From positions 1 to 42,428 of the forward strand of contig CALEDT010000004.1 in assembly GCA_937949525.1 (NCBI GenBank): a DNA stretch of 42,428 nucleotides, given 5' to 3'. This DNA is from an uncultured Burkholderiales bacterium (lineage in GTDB: Bacteria; Pseudomonadota; Gammaproteobacteria; Burkholderiales; Thiobacillaceae). The position numbers and the translations under genes are program-made. The notes beneath the pieces are model-generated. The model saw nothing but the letters and a program-made list of their open reading frames with translations. It was not told the DNA's origin and made no database searches. Of this stretch, positions 34,901-42,280 are shown piece by piece. Position 1 is the first letter of the stretch. Each line of letters begins with the position of its first letter.

Positions 34901-37538
34901 CCAGGTCCGCGACCTGGAAGCGCAACGTGGGGCGTTGGCCGGCACGTACCCAGTCCTGCTGCTTCATGCCCACCACCACGGCCGCCGGCCACCACGGCTG
35001 CACCCGCGTGACCGTCTGAATCTCGCCGACCGGGTCGGCATATTCCAGCTCCACGCGCAGATCGTGCGGCAGCGCACGCGCCGGTAGCGCGTCCAGCGCG
35101 ACGCGCGCGGCGCCGCCGGCGTCCAGCGTCAGTTCGCGCGGCGCGAGGTCGATGCCGTCGCCCTCTTCGACGCCCTGGTCGTCGTCACCGCGCTGCGCGA
35201 AGGCGAAGTCCGGATAACCGGCAAACGTGACATGCCAGCGCGGCTCCAGGCGCGCGCGCAGTTTCACCGGCAGATGGCGCGCGCCGCCGCCGTTGAGATA
35301 GGCGACGCCGACATCGAAGACCGGCCGGTCGGCGCCCACCAGGCGGGGCTGGGTCGGGTCGATCGCAGCCTGCATCAGCGGCACGCGGAAATCGCCGACG
35401 CTGAATGCGCCGCTGTCCAGTCCGTCGAGATACTCCAGTTGCGCGGGGTCGGCCTGGTCGTCGATGGCGCGTTCGATCAGGCGCAGCGTGTAGTCGCCAC
35501 GGCGCGCCCCGGCCGGGATGGTCCAGGTCGACGCAGCCGCGCCGTTGTCCCAGTGCAGCGGCAGGAACCAGCGCTGCTGACTGGCCGCATGTTCGATGCG
35601 CAGCGTGCGCGGCAGCTTGTGCGGCACGGCCGGCCCGGCATCGCGCCGATCGCGCAGGAAATGGCGCATGTGCACCGTTTCCCCGGGCCGGAACAGCACA
35701 CGGTCCAGCACGCTGTGTGCCAGCCGGGTTTCCGCCCGCCAGGCCACCGGCAGGTTGAAGCGCCAGGGTTCGATGCCCTCGTCCCAGTCGGATCGCACGA
35801 AGCCGAGGTCGTCGCCATGGCGCGCACGGATCAGCAGCGGGCAGTCGTAGGCGGCTTCGCGTGGGTCCGGCAGCCCGCGCAGCAGTGCCATGCCTTGGCG
35901 GTCGCCGACGCCCTCGGCCAGCAGTTTGCCGCGACAGTCGCGCACGCCGATGCGCGCGCCCGGTTGCGGCGTGCCCAGGTCCAGGCGGGTGACCCAGGCC
36001 AGCGACGTGCCGGCGCTCCATTTGAAGTGCACCGCCAAATTGGTGACCAGCGCGGTGGTGCGTACGTACATCGGTTGGTCGGCGCCCAGCAGGGCGCGGC
36101 CGAGCCGACGGCTTTCCGCCTCGACCACGTAGAAACCCGGTTGCGCAAGCGGCACGCCGATCACCTCGAATGCCTGCGCGCCCAGCGGTTTGGGCAGCGG
36201 CCGGTCCTGCAGACCGGGCAGGTCGGCGGTCAGCAGTCGGCGCGCACGTGCGTCGGGCGGGGGCGCGTCCGGGCGCGCGGGGGGCGGCTGCTCGAAGCGG
36301 CGCACGCGCGCCATCCAGTCCAGCATGGCTGCCTCGTCGGTGACGCGCAGCCAGCGCACCCGCGCCGACGTGCCGCCGGCGCCGTCGTCCTCCAGGTTGC
36401 GCACGGTGAGCGGCAGCACGCCGCCGGCGACGCGTTCGAGGATGCCGAAATCGCCGGCGAACTTGACCAGCGGCGGGTGCTCGGCGATGCGAACCGACAG
36501 CGGAAAACGCCGGGCATTGATCAGCATCCGGCCCTTGTCGTCGCGCAGTTCCGCCGGCAGCGACAGGCGCAGTGTGGTGCCGGCCGGGAAGGGGCCGTCG
36601 AAGCGCACTTCGGTGTCGTGATCGGCGGTGACCGCGCGGCGGGCAAGACGTCGGCCCTGTGCGTCGCGCAGCTCGATGCGCTCGATCAGCGCGCGCGCCA
36701 CCGGTGCGCTGAACTCCAGGCGCACCGGTGTCAGTGGCAGGCAGCCGGCGCGCGCATGCTCGCGCTGGCAGCGCAGGCGGGCGGTGAAATGCTCGCGGAC
36801 CTGGAACTCGAGGCGTTGATCGGCCGGATTGGTGAGGCCGGCGGGCGCGGCGATGCCGGCGCCCCACACCAGCGCCAAGCGCGCCTGCGCCGGCAACGTG
36901 CGGCGGCATTGCAGTACCTCCAGCCTGCCATCGTCCACCGGCGCTGCGGCCTGCCCGGCCGCCTCGCGTGCCCGTAGGCGTTGGTCCAGGTCTTGCAGCA
37001 CGCGCGCGCGTTCTGCGCTGGTCAGGCGGCGCACGTCGATCTGCTCGTGGATGCCCTGCACCTCGCAGCGCGCCAGCGCCTCGATGCTGTGCGCCTGGGC
37101 TGAGCCGTTCAGACGCAGCACGAACACCTGGTCCTCGTCGATGGCGTCGCCAGGCATCGGCAGGCTCCACAGCACGCGTGGGCCAGCGACGTGAAAGGCG
37201 TATTCGTCCGCGGCGGCGACCGCCGCACCGGCGAGGTCGCGCAGATCCGCGCGCGGCCGGAAACGGCACGGCTCACCCGCGGCCAGCGGCGTCGCCAGGT
37301 CGTACACCCAGGTGCGTTCGTCCAGCCACCGCCCCTGGCCGCCGGCGGCGCACTCCGCCAGGAGCGGCGCCGGCGCGTCCGGCAGGCCGGCCGACACCAT
37401 GGGCGTGGCGAAACGGGCGTGCGCCTGACGAACTTCGAGCTGTTCACCCTGGGGCGCGAATTCGTTCAGCGCCGCGGCACCGGCATCGGCGGTCCGGACC
37501 AGAATGAAGACGAAGAACAGGAACCAACGTGGTTGCAT
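31953..37538 (-). CDS. yfhM: Bacterial alpha-2-macroglobulin (YfhM type)
   Basis: This is a periplasmic broad-spectrum protease trap: cleavage of its bait region collapses the protein onto the protease, and the thioester binds it covalently. The 1861-residue length is in the range for the family. It has a signal peptide (PRWFLFFVFILVRTADAGA), repeated fibronectin-like macroglobulin domains, and the thioester motif CLEQ at Cys1408-Gln1411. The C-terminal alpha/alpha toroid and receptor-binding-like domain follow. E. coli YfhM is a lipoprotein, but no cysteine is present in or just after this signal peptide, so it should be soluble in the periplasm. It is first in an operon with the P-type ATPase and pbpC. 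Confidence 0.94.
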   Translation of the reverse strand: MQPRWFLFFVFILVRTADAGAAALNEFAPQGEQLEVRQAHARFATPMVSAGLPDAPAPLLAECAAGGQGRWLDERTWVYDLATPLAAGEPCRFRPRADLRDLAGAAVAAADEYAFHVAGPRVLWSLPMPGDAIDEDQVFVLRLNGSAQAHSIEALARCEVQGIHEQIDVRRLTSAERARVLQDLDQRLRAREAAGQAAAPVDDGRLEVLQCRRTLPAQARLALVWGAGIAAPAGLTNPADQRLEFQVREHFTARLRCQREHARAGCLPLTPVRLEFSAPVARALIERIELRDAQGRRLARRAVTADHDTEVRFDGPFPAGTTLRLSLPAELRDDKGRMLINARRFPLSVRIAEHPPLVKFAGDFGILERVAGGVLPLTVRNLEDDGAGGTSARVRWLRVTDEAAMLDWMARVRRFEQPPPARPDAPPPDARARRLLTADLPGLQDRPLPKPLGAQAFEVIGVPLAQPGFYVVEAESRRLGRALLGADQPMYVRTTALVTNLAVHFKWSAGTSLAWVTRLDLGTPQPGARIGVRDCRGKLLAEGVGDRQGMALLRGLPDPREAAYDCPLLIRARHGDDLGFVRSDWDEGIEPWRFNLPVAWRAETRLAHSVLDRVLFRPGETVHMRHFLRDRRDAGPAVPHKLPRTLRIEHAASQQRWFLPLHWDNGAAASTWTIPAGARRGDYTLRLIERAIDDQADPAQLEYLDGLDSGAFSVGDFRVPLMQAAIDPTQPRLVGADRPVFDVGVAYLNGGGARHLPVKLRARLEPRWHVTFAGYPDFAFAQRGDDDQGVEEGDGIDLAPRELTLDAGGAARVALDALPARALPHDLRVELEYADPVGEIQTVTRVQPWWPAAVVVGMKQQDWVRAGQRPTLRFQVADLDGRPVAGAPVEVTLALRQTFSHRVRLAGGFYGYRHESRVTPLPAGCSGISDARGAYTCSIGAEQGGEVLVHVTARDAAGRVARSTHSLWVAGKDDWWFRQDNHDRIDLIPEKKLYQPGERARLQVRMPYRQATALVTVEGEGVMDARVVRLSGQAPVIELPVQAGWAPNVFVSALVVRGRNDAVKPGARVDLGRPAFKLGIAPLRVDQREHRLHVEVAPQHTRYQARDNARVDLRVRTAEGLPPPADTELIVVAVDEGLLELAPNHSWKLLQAMMAERGYGLRTVTAQMQVTGKRHFGRKALPSGGGGGKLPTRELFDTLLFWRDGIRPDAHGDARVDIPLNDSLTAFRIVAVAASANRFGSGDARIHATRDLQLIAGLAPLLREGDRAQARFTLRNGSDRAMRVRVEAQAEGLAPLTHREVQLAPGDSRELAWPVQVPDGIGRLRWQLAAREVDGPAHDALRITQPVQPAVPLRVQSAQLQRLERPLRIPVAAPDGAVRAELRATLAASLIDGQSALREHMRRYPYTCLEQRASMAVATRDAALWRQVADTLPTHLADTGLATFFPGSGDGSVALTADLLQLADAAGWTLPADARARMLRALGDHVAGRLPAANAAWRDQRAAEAERLAALAALARAGLASPERIATLQPQARLWPTSMLLDWLTVLRHSPELAQRDNLRREALAALEARVQIGGRQLRFADESGDALWWMMVSADTNAARALLYLLDEPAWRQRVPALTAGLLARQQAGRWSTTTANAWGVLALEGYRARFEQQPPTGRSYAVLGSDGRVVDWAQSPRGATAFLPLPATSDTLVLRHEGQGAPHAVISTLAALPTRTPVQRGYGVMRELVAIDRRAPDRWRRGDVLRVRLTIDARDDMGWVVLEDPVPAGAGILGGAGARDSALLARGAAGSDTWPAWREHRHDAFLAYFDYLPRGRHVVEYTLRLNGDGRFNLPPTRIEAMYAPELHGEFPNPPFVIEP

Positions 37539-37659
37539 GACATATCTCGCGCTCGGTGACGCGCCATTGTGGCACGGGCATCGTTACGGCTGCCGACGCG
37601 GCCTCGCTTTGTCCCGGCCGGCGAAGAGTCGATCAGCGTGGCGCGTGAAATGAGACAAA

Positions 37660-37684
37660 ATAGTTGACTGTTTATATCAAGTAT
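37660..37684. promoter_or_regulatory. IscR type-1-like operator in front of tusE
   Basis: ATAGTTGACT (37660-37669), GTTTA (37670-37674) and TATCAAGTAT (37675-37684) align with the IscR type-1 consensus, recalled as ATASYYGACT-RWWWY-AGTCRRSTAT, at 22 of 25 positions by hand. All three mismatches are at positions 15-17. The left half starts with the same ATAGTTGAC as the site at 27077. The site covers the TTGACT -35 box of the presumed tusE promoter. Confidence 0.6.
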
Positions 37685-37693
37685 AAGTACATT
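37664..37693 (+). promoter_or_regulatory. tusE promoter
   Basis: TTGACT (37664-37669, 5 of 6) and TACATT (37688-37693, 4 of 6) are separated by 18 bases. The surrounding sequence is AT-rich compared with the window. The start would fall near 37700, giving a leader of about 54 bases. The -35 box is inside the IscR-like site. Confidence 0.5.
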
Positions 37694-37753
37694 GCCGCCA
37701 TGCCCGTCGCGGCATCCGCCACTCGATCGCACCACTGACTGAAAGGAAACACC

Positions 37754-38086
37754 ATGGAACTGGAAATCAACGGCCGCATCGTCGAAACCGATCCGGAAGG
37801 CTATCTGGCGAACCTGTCCGACTGGTCCGAGGACGTCGCCGAGTTTCTCGCCGCGCAGGACAAACTGACGCTGGAAGAGAACCATTGGAAGATCATTCGC
37901 TACATGCGCGATTACTTCAACGAATACGGCACCGCACCCAATCTGCGCATCCTGCAGAAGGGGTTGAAGGACGAGTTCGGGCCGGAATGGGGCGACAAGA
38001 AATTCCTGTTCGACCTGTTCCCGTACGGTCCGGCCAAGCAGGCCGGGCGCTATGCCGGCACGCCCAAGCCCACCGGCTGCGTGTGA
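37754..38086 (+). CDS. tusE: TusE/DsrC-family sulfur carrier, single-cysteine type
   Basis: TusE accepts persulfide sulfur from the TusBCD complex for 2-thiouridine in tRNA; the related DsrC carries sulfur to or from dissimilatory sulfite reductase. The 110-residue protein is full length and ends PKPTGCV. Cys109, the penultimate residue (CysA), is the reactive sulfur carrier. The second cysteine that DsrC has 11 positions earlier (CysB) is Gly98 here (AKQAGRYAG), which points to TusE rather than true DsrC. The start follows an AAGGA. The promoter carries an IscR-type site. A coupled small exported protein follows, and an opposed homologue lies at 38410. A role in sulfur oxidation is possible but not shown. 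Confidence 0.85.
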   Translation: MELEINGRIVETDPEGYLANLSDWSEDVAEFLAAQDKLTLEENHWKIIRYMRDYFNEYGTAPNLRILQKGLKDEFGPEWGDKKFLFDLFPYGPAKQAGRYAGTPKPTGCV

Positions 38087-38382
38087 GCGTGGTGCACCGC
38101 GCCATCTGGTTCGCCCTGATGGTCGGCGCCGTATCGCCGGCGGCCGCGTTTCCGTGGTACGCACAGGGTGAAAACTTTCGCGGTGCCCAGTTGATGAGCG
38201 CCGACGAACGCAGCCAGCATGTCGCGCGCCTGCAGACGTTCAAATCATTTGCCGAGTGCAAGGACTACATGCAGGCGCATCATCTGGAACTGGAGCGCCG
38301 GGCGCAGGCATCGCGCACGGCGTTGCCGCCGGTGCAGGGTGATCCCTGCGAGGTCATGAAGCGCATGGGGCGCATCCGCTGA
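38083..38382 (+). CDS. Small exported protein coupled to tusE
   Basis: The 99-residue product starts at a GTG (38083) that overlaps the tusE stop as GTGA, so translation is probably coupled. In-frame GTGs at 38089 and 38092 are alternatives. The signal peptide is RAIWFALMVGAVSPAAAF, with cleavage near AAA-F. The mature part has FPWYAQGENFRGAQLMSADE, a charged helical middle with one Cys (FAECKDYM) and the C-terminal DPCEVMKRMGRIR with another. The two cysteines could form one disulfide. I think I have seen similar short exported proteins in gammaproteobacteria but know no function. Pairing of an exported protein with a cytoplasmic sulfur carrier is unexplained. Confidence 0.75.
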   Translation: MSVVHRAIWFALMVGAVSPAAAFPWYAQGENFRGAQLMSADERSQHVARLQTFKSFAECKDYMQAHHLELERRAQASRTALPPVQGDPCEVMKRMGRIR

Positions 38383-38409
38383 TACGTGGCGGAGGCGCCC
38401 CGTGGCGTC

Positions 38410-38775
38410 TCAATGCACGCTGCCGAAGGACGGATCGGCGTTGCCGGCGGGAATCGGCAGGCCGGCCAGGCGGCAGCCTTGGGTCACCGGTCCGCGCGGG
38501 AACAGGGAATACAGGAATTTGCGCCCGCCCTGATCGATGTACGCGGCTTCCATCGCCTTGAGCAGCGTGCGTGCGTTGGGTGCGGCGCCGCATTCGGCAT
38601 AGTGGTCGCGCAGGTAGCAGATCACGTCCATGTGCGAGTCGGTCAGCTCGATGCCTTCTTCCCGTGCCTTGGCGCGCGCGCTGTCCTCGCTCCAGGGTTC
38701 CAGACCGTTGAGGAAGTCATCGGCCTCGCACGGGGCCATGTTTTCCGCCATCACCAGTTTGTTGATGTCCAGCAT
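38410..38775 (-). CDS. DsrC-like protein retaining only the CysB position
   Basis: The 121-residue product starts at ATG 38775 (after TGAGGAG) and matches the TusE/DsrC fold along its length: PWSEDSARAKAREEGIELTD, then HMDVICYLRDHYAECGAAPN and KFLYSLFPRGPVTQGCRLAG. The cysteine at residue 101 (TQGCRLAG) is at the CysB position. Eleven residues later, where the essential CysA should be, is Asn112, followed by the atypical tail ADPSFGSVH. It cannot act as a normal DsrC or TusE carrier through CysA. Homologues lacking CysA have been proposed as regulatory (RspA-type) proteins; that is my recollection. Cys16, Cys53 and Cys62 are extra. The upstream region 38855-38900 is AT-rich, but no clear promoter was found. 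Confidence 0.8.
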   Translation of the reverse strand: MLDINKLVMAENMAPCEADDFLNGLEPWSEDSARAKAREEGIELTDSHMDVICYLRDHYAECGAAPNARTLLKAMEAAYIDQGGRKFLYSLFPRGPVTQGCRLAGLPIPAGNADPSFGSVH

Positions 38776-38940
38776 ATCCAAGCTCCTCAGGGGTGGGTTG
38801 GGGGACGCCGGCCATGCGCCAGCGGCCTGATACCGGTTTAGCAGGAACATCAACAGTGCGCAATAAGCTTTTGATTATTAGGATATTTCTGTCTTTTTGC
38901 CGATGAAGCGCGGCGCGCCTCGGGGCAGCCAACGGGCGTT

Positions 38941-39810
38941 TCAGGTCAGCTCGCGCAGCACTCGGAAGCCGAGATTGACATCGAGTTCGTCCCACATGCG
39001 CGGCTTGCGCGCGGCGCAGCGCGCGTCCCAGGCCGGTTCGAACCAGGAGCCACCCTTGGTCACGAACCATCTGGCATCGCGGCCCGTGCCGGCGCTGTGA
39101 CGCGCGTCCACGGGACCGACCCAGGCATCGCCGGTGAATTCCCAGACATTGCCATGTACGTCGAACAGTCCCCACAGGTTGGCGGGATACAGTCCCCCCG
39201 GAACCACCCGGTTCATCGGCGCGCAGAACGGCAGAAAGCGGCGCCAGCCGATGGCACCGCTGCCGCTGAGCGCGAACGAGCCGGTGTTGGCTTCGGCGCA
39301 ACCCAGTTCGTCACCGAAGCAATAGCGTGTGGCGCTACCGGCGCGTGCGGCGTACTCCCACTCGGCCTCGCTCGGCAGGCGATAGCGCTGCCCGCTGTGC
39401 GTGCTCAGCCAGTTCAGATAGGCCGTGGCGGTGGCGCGGTCGATGTTGATCACCGGTTCATCGCCCTCGCTTTGCATCAGATGTTCGGCGAAGCGATAGC
39501 CGGTGGCGCGCGCGAACGAATCGAACTCGCGCGCGCTCACGGCGTGGCGACCGATGGCATAGGCGCGGTCGATGCGCACATGCCGCTGCGGCGTGTCGCC
39601 GAAGCCGAGGTCGGCCGTGGGCGTTCCCATGGCGAATACCCCGGGCGGAATCACGGCGAGTTCCGGACCCCGGCCGAATGCGCCGAGGTGGTCGCTGAAG
39701 TGCACGTCGACACCGGCGTCGCGCGCGCACGCGCTCTGCCAGTCACGCAGTCGCGCGGGGGATAGGTCGTGTACCCAGGGATGACGATCGTCGATGTCGT
39801 GCGCGTTCAT
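38941..39810 (-). CDS. Formylglycine-generating-enzyme-like (SUMF1 domain) protein, catalytic cysteines absent
   Basis: The 289-residue protein has the whole FGE-sulfatase fold: [20 protein letters not shown] near residue 55, then [50 protein letters not shown] and the C-terminal GGSWFE...LGFRVLRE. True formylglycine-generating enzymes have two active-site cysteines shortly after GGS(Y/W). Here that stretch reads [19 protein letters not shown]. Glu sits at the first cysteine position, and the only Cys matches the structural RCAAR cysteine of the human enzyme. It is therefore probably not a sulfatase activator. Other FGE-fold proteins act as oxidoreductases or scaffolds. No signal peptide. It overlaps the moaC stop (ATGA) and is likely co-transcribed with moaC. 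Confidence 0.8.
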   Translation of the reverse strand: MNAHDIDDRHPWVHDLSPARLRDWQSACARDAGVDVHFSDHLGAFGRGPELAVIPPGVFAMGTPTADLGFGDTPQRHVRIDRAYAIGRHAVSAREFDSFARATGYRFAEHLMQSEGDEPVINIDRATATAYLNWLSTHSGQRYRLPSEAEWEYAARAGSATRYCFGDELGCAEANTGSFALSGSGAIGWRRFLPFCAPMNRVVPGGLYPANLWGLFDVHGNVWEFTGDAWVGPVDARHSAGTGRDARWFVTKGGSWFEPAWDARCAARKPRMWDELDVNLGFRVLRELT

Positions 39811-40283
39811 GCGGCCTGCCAATGTCCGGATTTGCCACCCAGCTTTTCCAGCAGGCGCACGGTTTCGATGACCATGCCGCGATCCACTGCCTTGCACATG
39901 TCGTAGACGGTCAGCAAGGCGATGCTGGCGGCGGTCAGGGCTTCCATCTCGACGCCGGTTCGGCCGACGGTTTCCGCCGTCGCCCGGCAATCGACGGCGT
40001 TGGCCGCCTCGTCCAGGGCGAGGTCGACGCTCACGCGGGTCAGCGCGATGGGGTGGCACAGCGGAATCAGGTCGGCGGTACGTTTGGCCGCCAGGATGCC
40101 GGCCAGGCGGGCCACGCCCAGCACGTCGCCCTTCTTCGCAGCGCCATCGCGGATCATCGCCAGGGTCTCGGCACGCATGACGATGCGCCCCGCAGCCACT
40201 GCGACGCGACGGGTTTCCGCCTTGTCGCCGACGCCGACCATGATGGCGCGGCCCTGTTCGTCGAAATGCGTGAATTCACTCAT
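39807..40283 (-). CDS. moaC: MoaC, cyclic pyranopterin monophosphate synthase
   Basis: MoaC, with MoaA, converts GTP to cyclic pyranopterin monophosphate, the first step of molybdenum cofactor synthesis. The 158-residue length is typical. Signatures are [20 protein letters not shown] followed by LIPLCHPI in the centre and [20 protein letters not shown] then MCKA near the end. The start ATG at 40283 gives [13 protein letters not shown]. It stands apart from other moa genes, and the gene downstream in the same transcript encodes an FGE-like protein, not a cofactor enzyme. It diverges from bepA with 45 bases between the starts. Confidence 0.97.
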   Translation of the reverse strand: MSEFTHFDEQGRAIMVGVGDKAETRRVAVAAGRIVMRAETLAMIRDGAAKKGDVLGVARLAGILAAKRTADLIPLCHPIALTRVSVDLALDEAANAVDCRATAETVGRTGVEMEALTAASIALLTVYDMCKAVDRGMVIETVRLLEKLGGKSGHWQAA

Positions 40284-40328
40284 GGGATGGACCAGGAACT
40301 GGTGGACGGGACCGGTATCATAGCGGGC

Positions 40329-41747
40329 ATGAAATCCTTGCGCCGCCTCGCGTTGGCTCTCCTCATCGCCCATCCCGCCCAGGCCATCGATCTGCCCGAT
40401 CTGGGTGACGCCGCGCGCGCCACGTTGACCGAGTCGCATGAGGATCGCATCGGCCGTGAAGTGATGCGGCAGATTCGCGGCACGCTGGAGTACCTGGACG
40501 ATCCCGTGCTGCACGAATATCTGTCGGCGCTGGGTGAGCGCCTGGTCGCGGCGTCGCCGGAACCCGGCCGTCGCTTCGAGTTCTTTCCGATCCGCGACGC
40601 CAGCATCAACGCGTTCGCCCTGCCGGGCGGCTACATCGGCGTACATACCGGATTGATCGCCGCAGCACGCAACGAATCGGAACTGGCCGGCGTGCTGGCG
40701 CACGAGATCGCGCACGTCACGCAAAATCACATTGCCCGCATCGTCGACGCGCAGCGCTCCGGCGCGCTGGTCTCCATGGTGGCGCTGGCAGTGGCCATCC
40801 TGGCCGCGCGCGCCAGCAGCGACGTATCGCAGGCGGCGCTGGCCACCGCCCAGGCCGTGAGCATCCAGAATCAGCTCGACTTCACCCGCGAGCATGAACG
40901 GGAAGCCGACCGTATCGGTTTGCAGACGCTGGTCGCGGCGGGTTTCGCGCCGCAGGGCATGGTCACGTTTTTCGAACGCCTACAGGCCCACGGCCGGCTG
41001 TACGAAAACAACGCGCCAGCCTATCTGCGTACCCACCCGTTGACCGTGGAGCGCATCGCCGACATGCAGAACCGCGTCGCCAACATGCCCTACCGCCAGC
41101 ATGTCGACGGCCTGGATTTTCGCTTCGCCCGTGCGCGCGTGCAGGTCGCCCAGGGCGAACCGGCCGACGCGCTGCGGCGCATGCAGGCGCAGGCGCGCGA
41201 ACAACCCGATGCCGGCAACATCTACGGCCTGGCACTGGCACATCTGCGCGTCGGCGATGCGGCGCGCGCGCAAACGACACTCGATGCCCTGCCGGCGGAT
41301 GCAGCGGCGGCACCCCAGGTGACGTTGTTGCGCACCGAGATTGCGCTGGCGCGCGGGGATGCCGCCGAAGCGGTGCGCATCAGCGGTGCCGCTCTGGCGC
41401 GCGACAGCGGCTATCGACCGCTCGCCCATGCGCACGCGCGCGCGTTGCTGCGTGCCAACCAGCCGCGCCGAACCCTGGACTTCCTGCGCGAATGGCAGCG
41501 CACCTGGTCGGTCGATGTCACGCTGCACAGCCTGCGCGCGCAGGCGCATCAGGCACTGGGAGAGCGGGCCCAATCGCATCTGGCGCAGGCCGAGGCCCAT
41601 GTCCTGGAAGACCGTCTGGGCGCCGCCATCGAGCAATTGCGCATCGCGCAGCGGGCCGGCGATGCCGACTTCTACACCCTGTCCATCATCGACGCGCGCC
41701 TGCGTCAGCTCGGCGAGCGTCAGCGTGCCGAAACGGCACGCCGATAG
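40329..41747 (+). CDS. bepA: BepA-type M48 metalloprotease with TPR domain
   Basis: BepA is a periplasmic chaperone-protease that helps assemble, or degrades, stalled outer-membrane proteins such as LptD together with the BAM complex. The 472-residue protein starts with a signal peptide ([18 protein letters not shown]) and has the zinc motif HEIAH at residues 125-129, with the third ligand in [13 protein letters not shown]-terminal set of tetratricopeptide repeats covers about 270-470. I chose the ATG at 40329 because it begins directly at the signal peptide; the open frame continues upstream only through moaC antisense sequence. It lies 119 bases before the sox genes. Confidence 0.93.
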   Translation: MKSLRRLALALLIAHPAQAIDLPDLGDAARATLTESHEDRIGREVMRQIRGTLEYLDDPVLHEYLSALGERLVAASPEPGRRFEFFPIRDASINAFALPGGYIGVHTGLIAAARNESELAGVLAHEIAHVTQNHIARIVDAQRSGALVSMVALAVAILAARASSDVSQAALATAQAVSIQNQLDFTREHEREADRIGLQTLVAAGFAPQGMVTFFERLQAHGRLYENNAPAYLRTHPLTVERIADMQNRVANMPYRQHVDGLDFRFARARVQVAQGEPADALRRMQAQAREQPDAGNIYGLALAHLRVGDAARAQTTLDALPADAAAAPQVTLLRTEIALARGDAAEAVRISGAALARDSGYRPLAHAHARALLRANQPRRTLDFLREWQRTWSVDVTLHSLRAQAHQALGERAQSHLAQAEAHVLEDRLGAAIEQLRIAQRAGDADFYTLSIIDARLRQLGERQRAETARR

Positions 41748-41806
41748 GCGGCTGGTAATTCCTTACCGCGTGGCACATCGTTCATACCAAGGCGGGTTTT
41801 TCGGTC

Positions 41807-41836
41807 TTGTGTGGACATCGGGCTTGCTCTTATGCT
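41807..41836 (+). promoter_or_regulatory. Possible sox promoter
   Basis: TTGTGT (41807-41812) and TATGCT (41831-41836) are 18 bases apart, each a partial match to the sigma-70 boxes. The start would be near 41843, about 24 bases before the soxX ATG. The call is weak and based on position. Confidence 0.25.
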
Positions 41837-41866
41837 TGTCCCCCATGGAACGACTGTCCGGTGAAC

Positions 41867-42253
41867 ATGGCTGAGCGTGCGCACATGGCGGGTGCCCGGC
41901 GCTTGGCGCTGTGCTGTGCCGCGGCGGCGTCGATCGGCGTGACCGCGCCGGCACTGGCGACGCTAAACACTGCCGCGCGCGAGGCCGCCCGGGACATCCT
42001 GTTCGACCGCGCCAAAGGTAACTGTCTGGCCTGCCACCACCTGCCCACGTTGGTGGGGGCCGAACAGCCCGGTAACAGCGGTCCCCCATTGATTGCCATG
42101 CAGGCGCGGTTCCCGGACAAACGCGTGTTGCGCGCCAAGATCTGGGATGCCACGGCGAGCACCCCGGACAGTTTCATGCCGCCGTTCGGCCGGCATCAGA
42201 TTCTGACCGAAGACGAGATCGACCTGGTGGTCGAGTTCATTTACGGCTTGTAG
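41867..42253 (+). CDS. soxX: SoxX, sulfur-oxidation c-type cytochrome
   Basis: SoxX is the small haem subunit of SoxAX, the periplasmic enzyme that couples thiosulfate to the SoxY carrier cysteine. From ATG 41867 it has 128 residues (122 if the ATG at 41885 is used). The signal peptide is AGARRLALCCAAAASIGVTA followed by PALA. The single haem site is CLACH, with PGNSGPPL in the middle. The distal methionine is in DSFMPPFGRHQILTEDEI, typical of SoxX. The soxY start is 27 bases after the stop. The soxX-soxY order fits soxXYZA-type clusters that would continue beyond the window. No sox regulator is visible here. Confidence 0.92.
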   Translation: MAERAHMAGARRLALCCAAAASIGVTAPALATLNTAAREAARDILFDRAKGNCLACHHLPTLVGAEQPGNSGPPLIAMQARFPDKRVLRAKIWDATASTPDSFMPPFGRHQILTEDEIDLVVEFIYGL

Positions 42254-42280
42254 TCCAGCCGTGTAGCCAAGGAGAGTGGT

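Noticed and set aside
37664-37680. FNR-like box TTGAC...ATCAA in the tusE promoter
   Set aside because: The half-sites are 7 bases apart instead of 4, and the left one has C for T; the IscR-type reading fits better.
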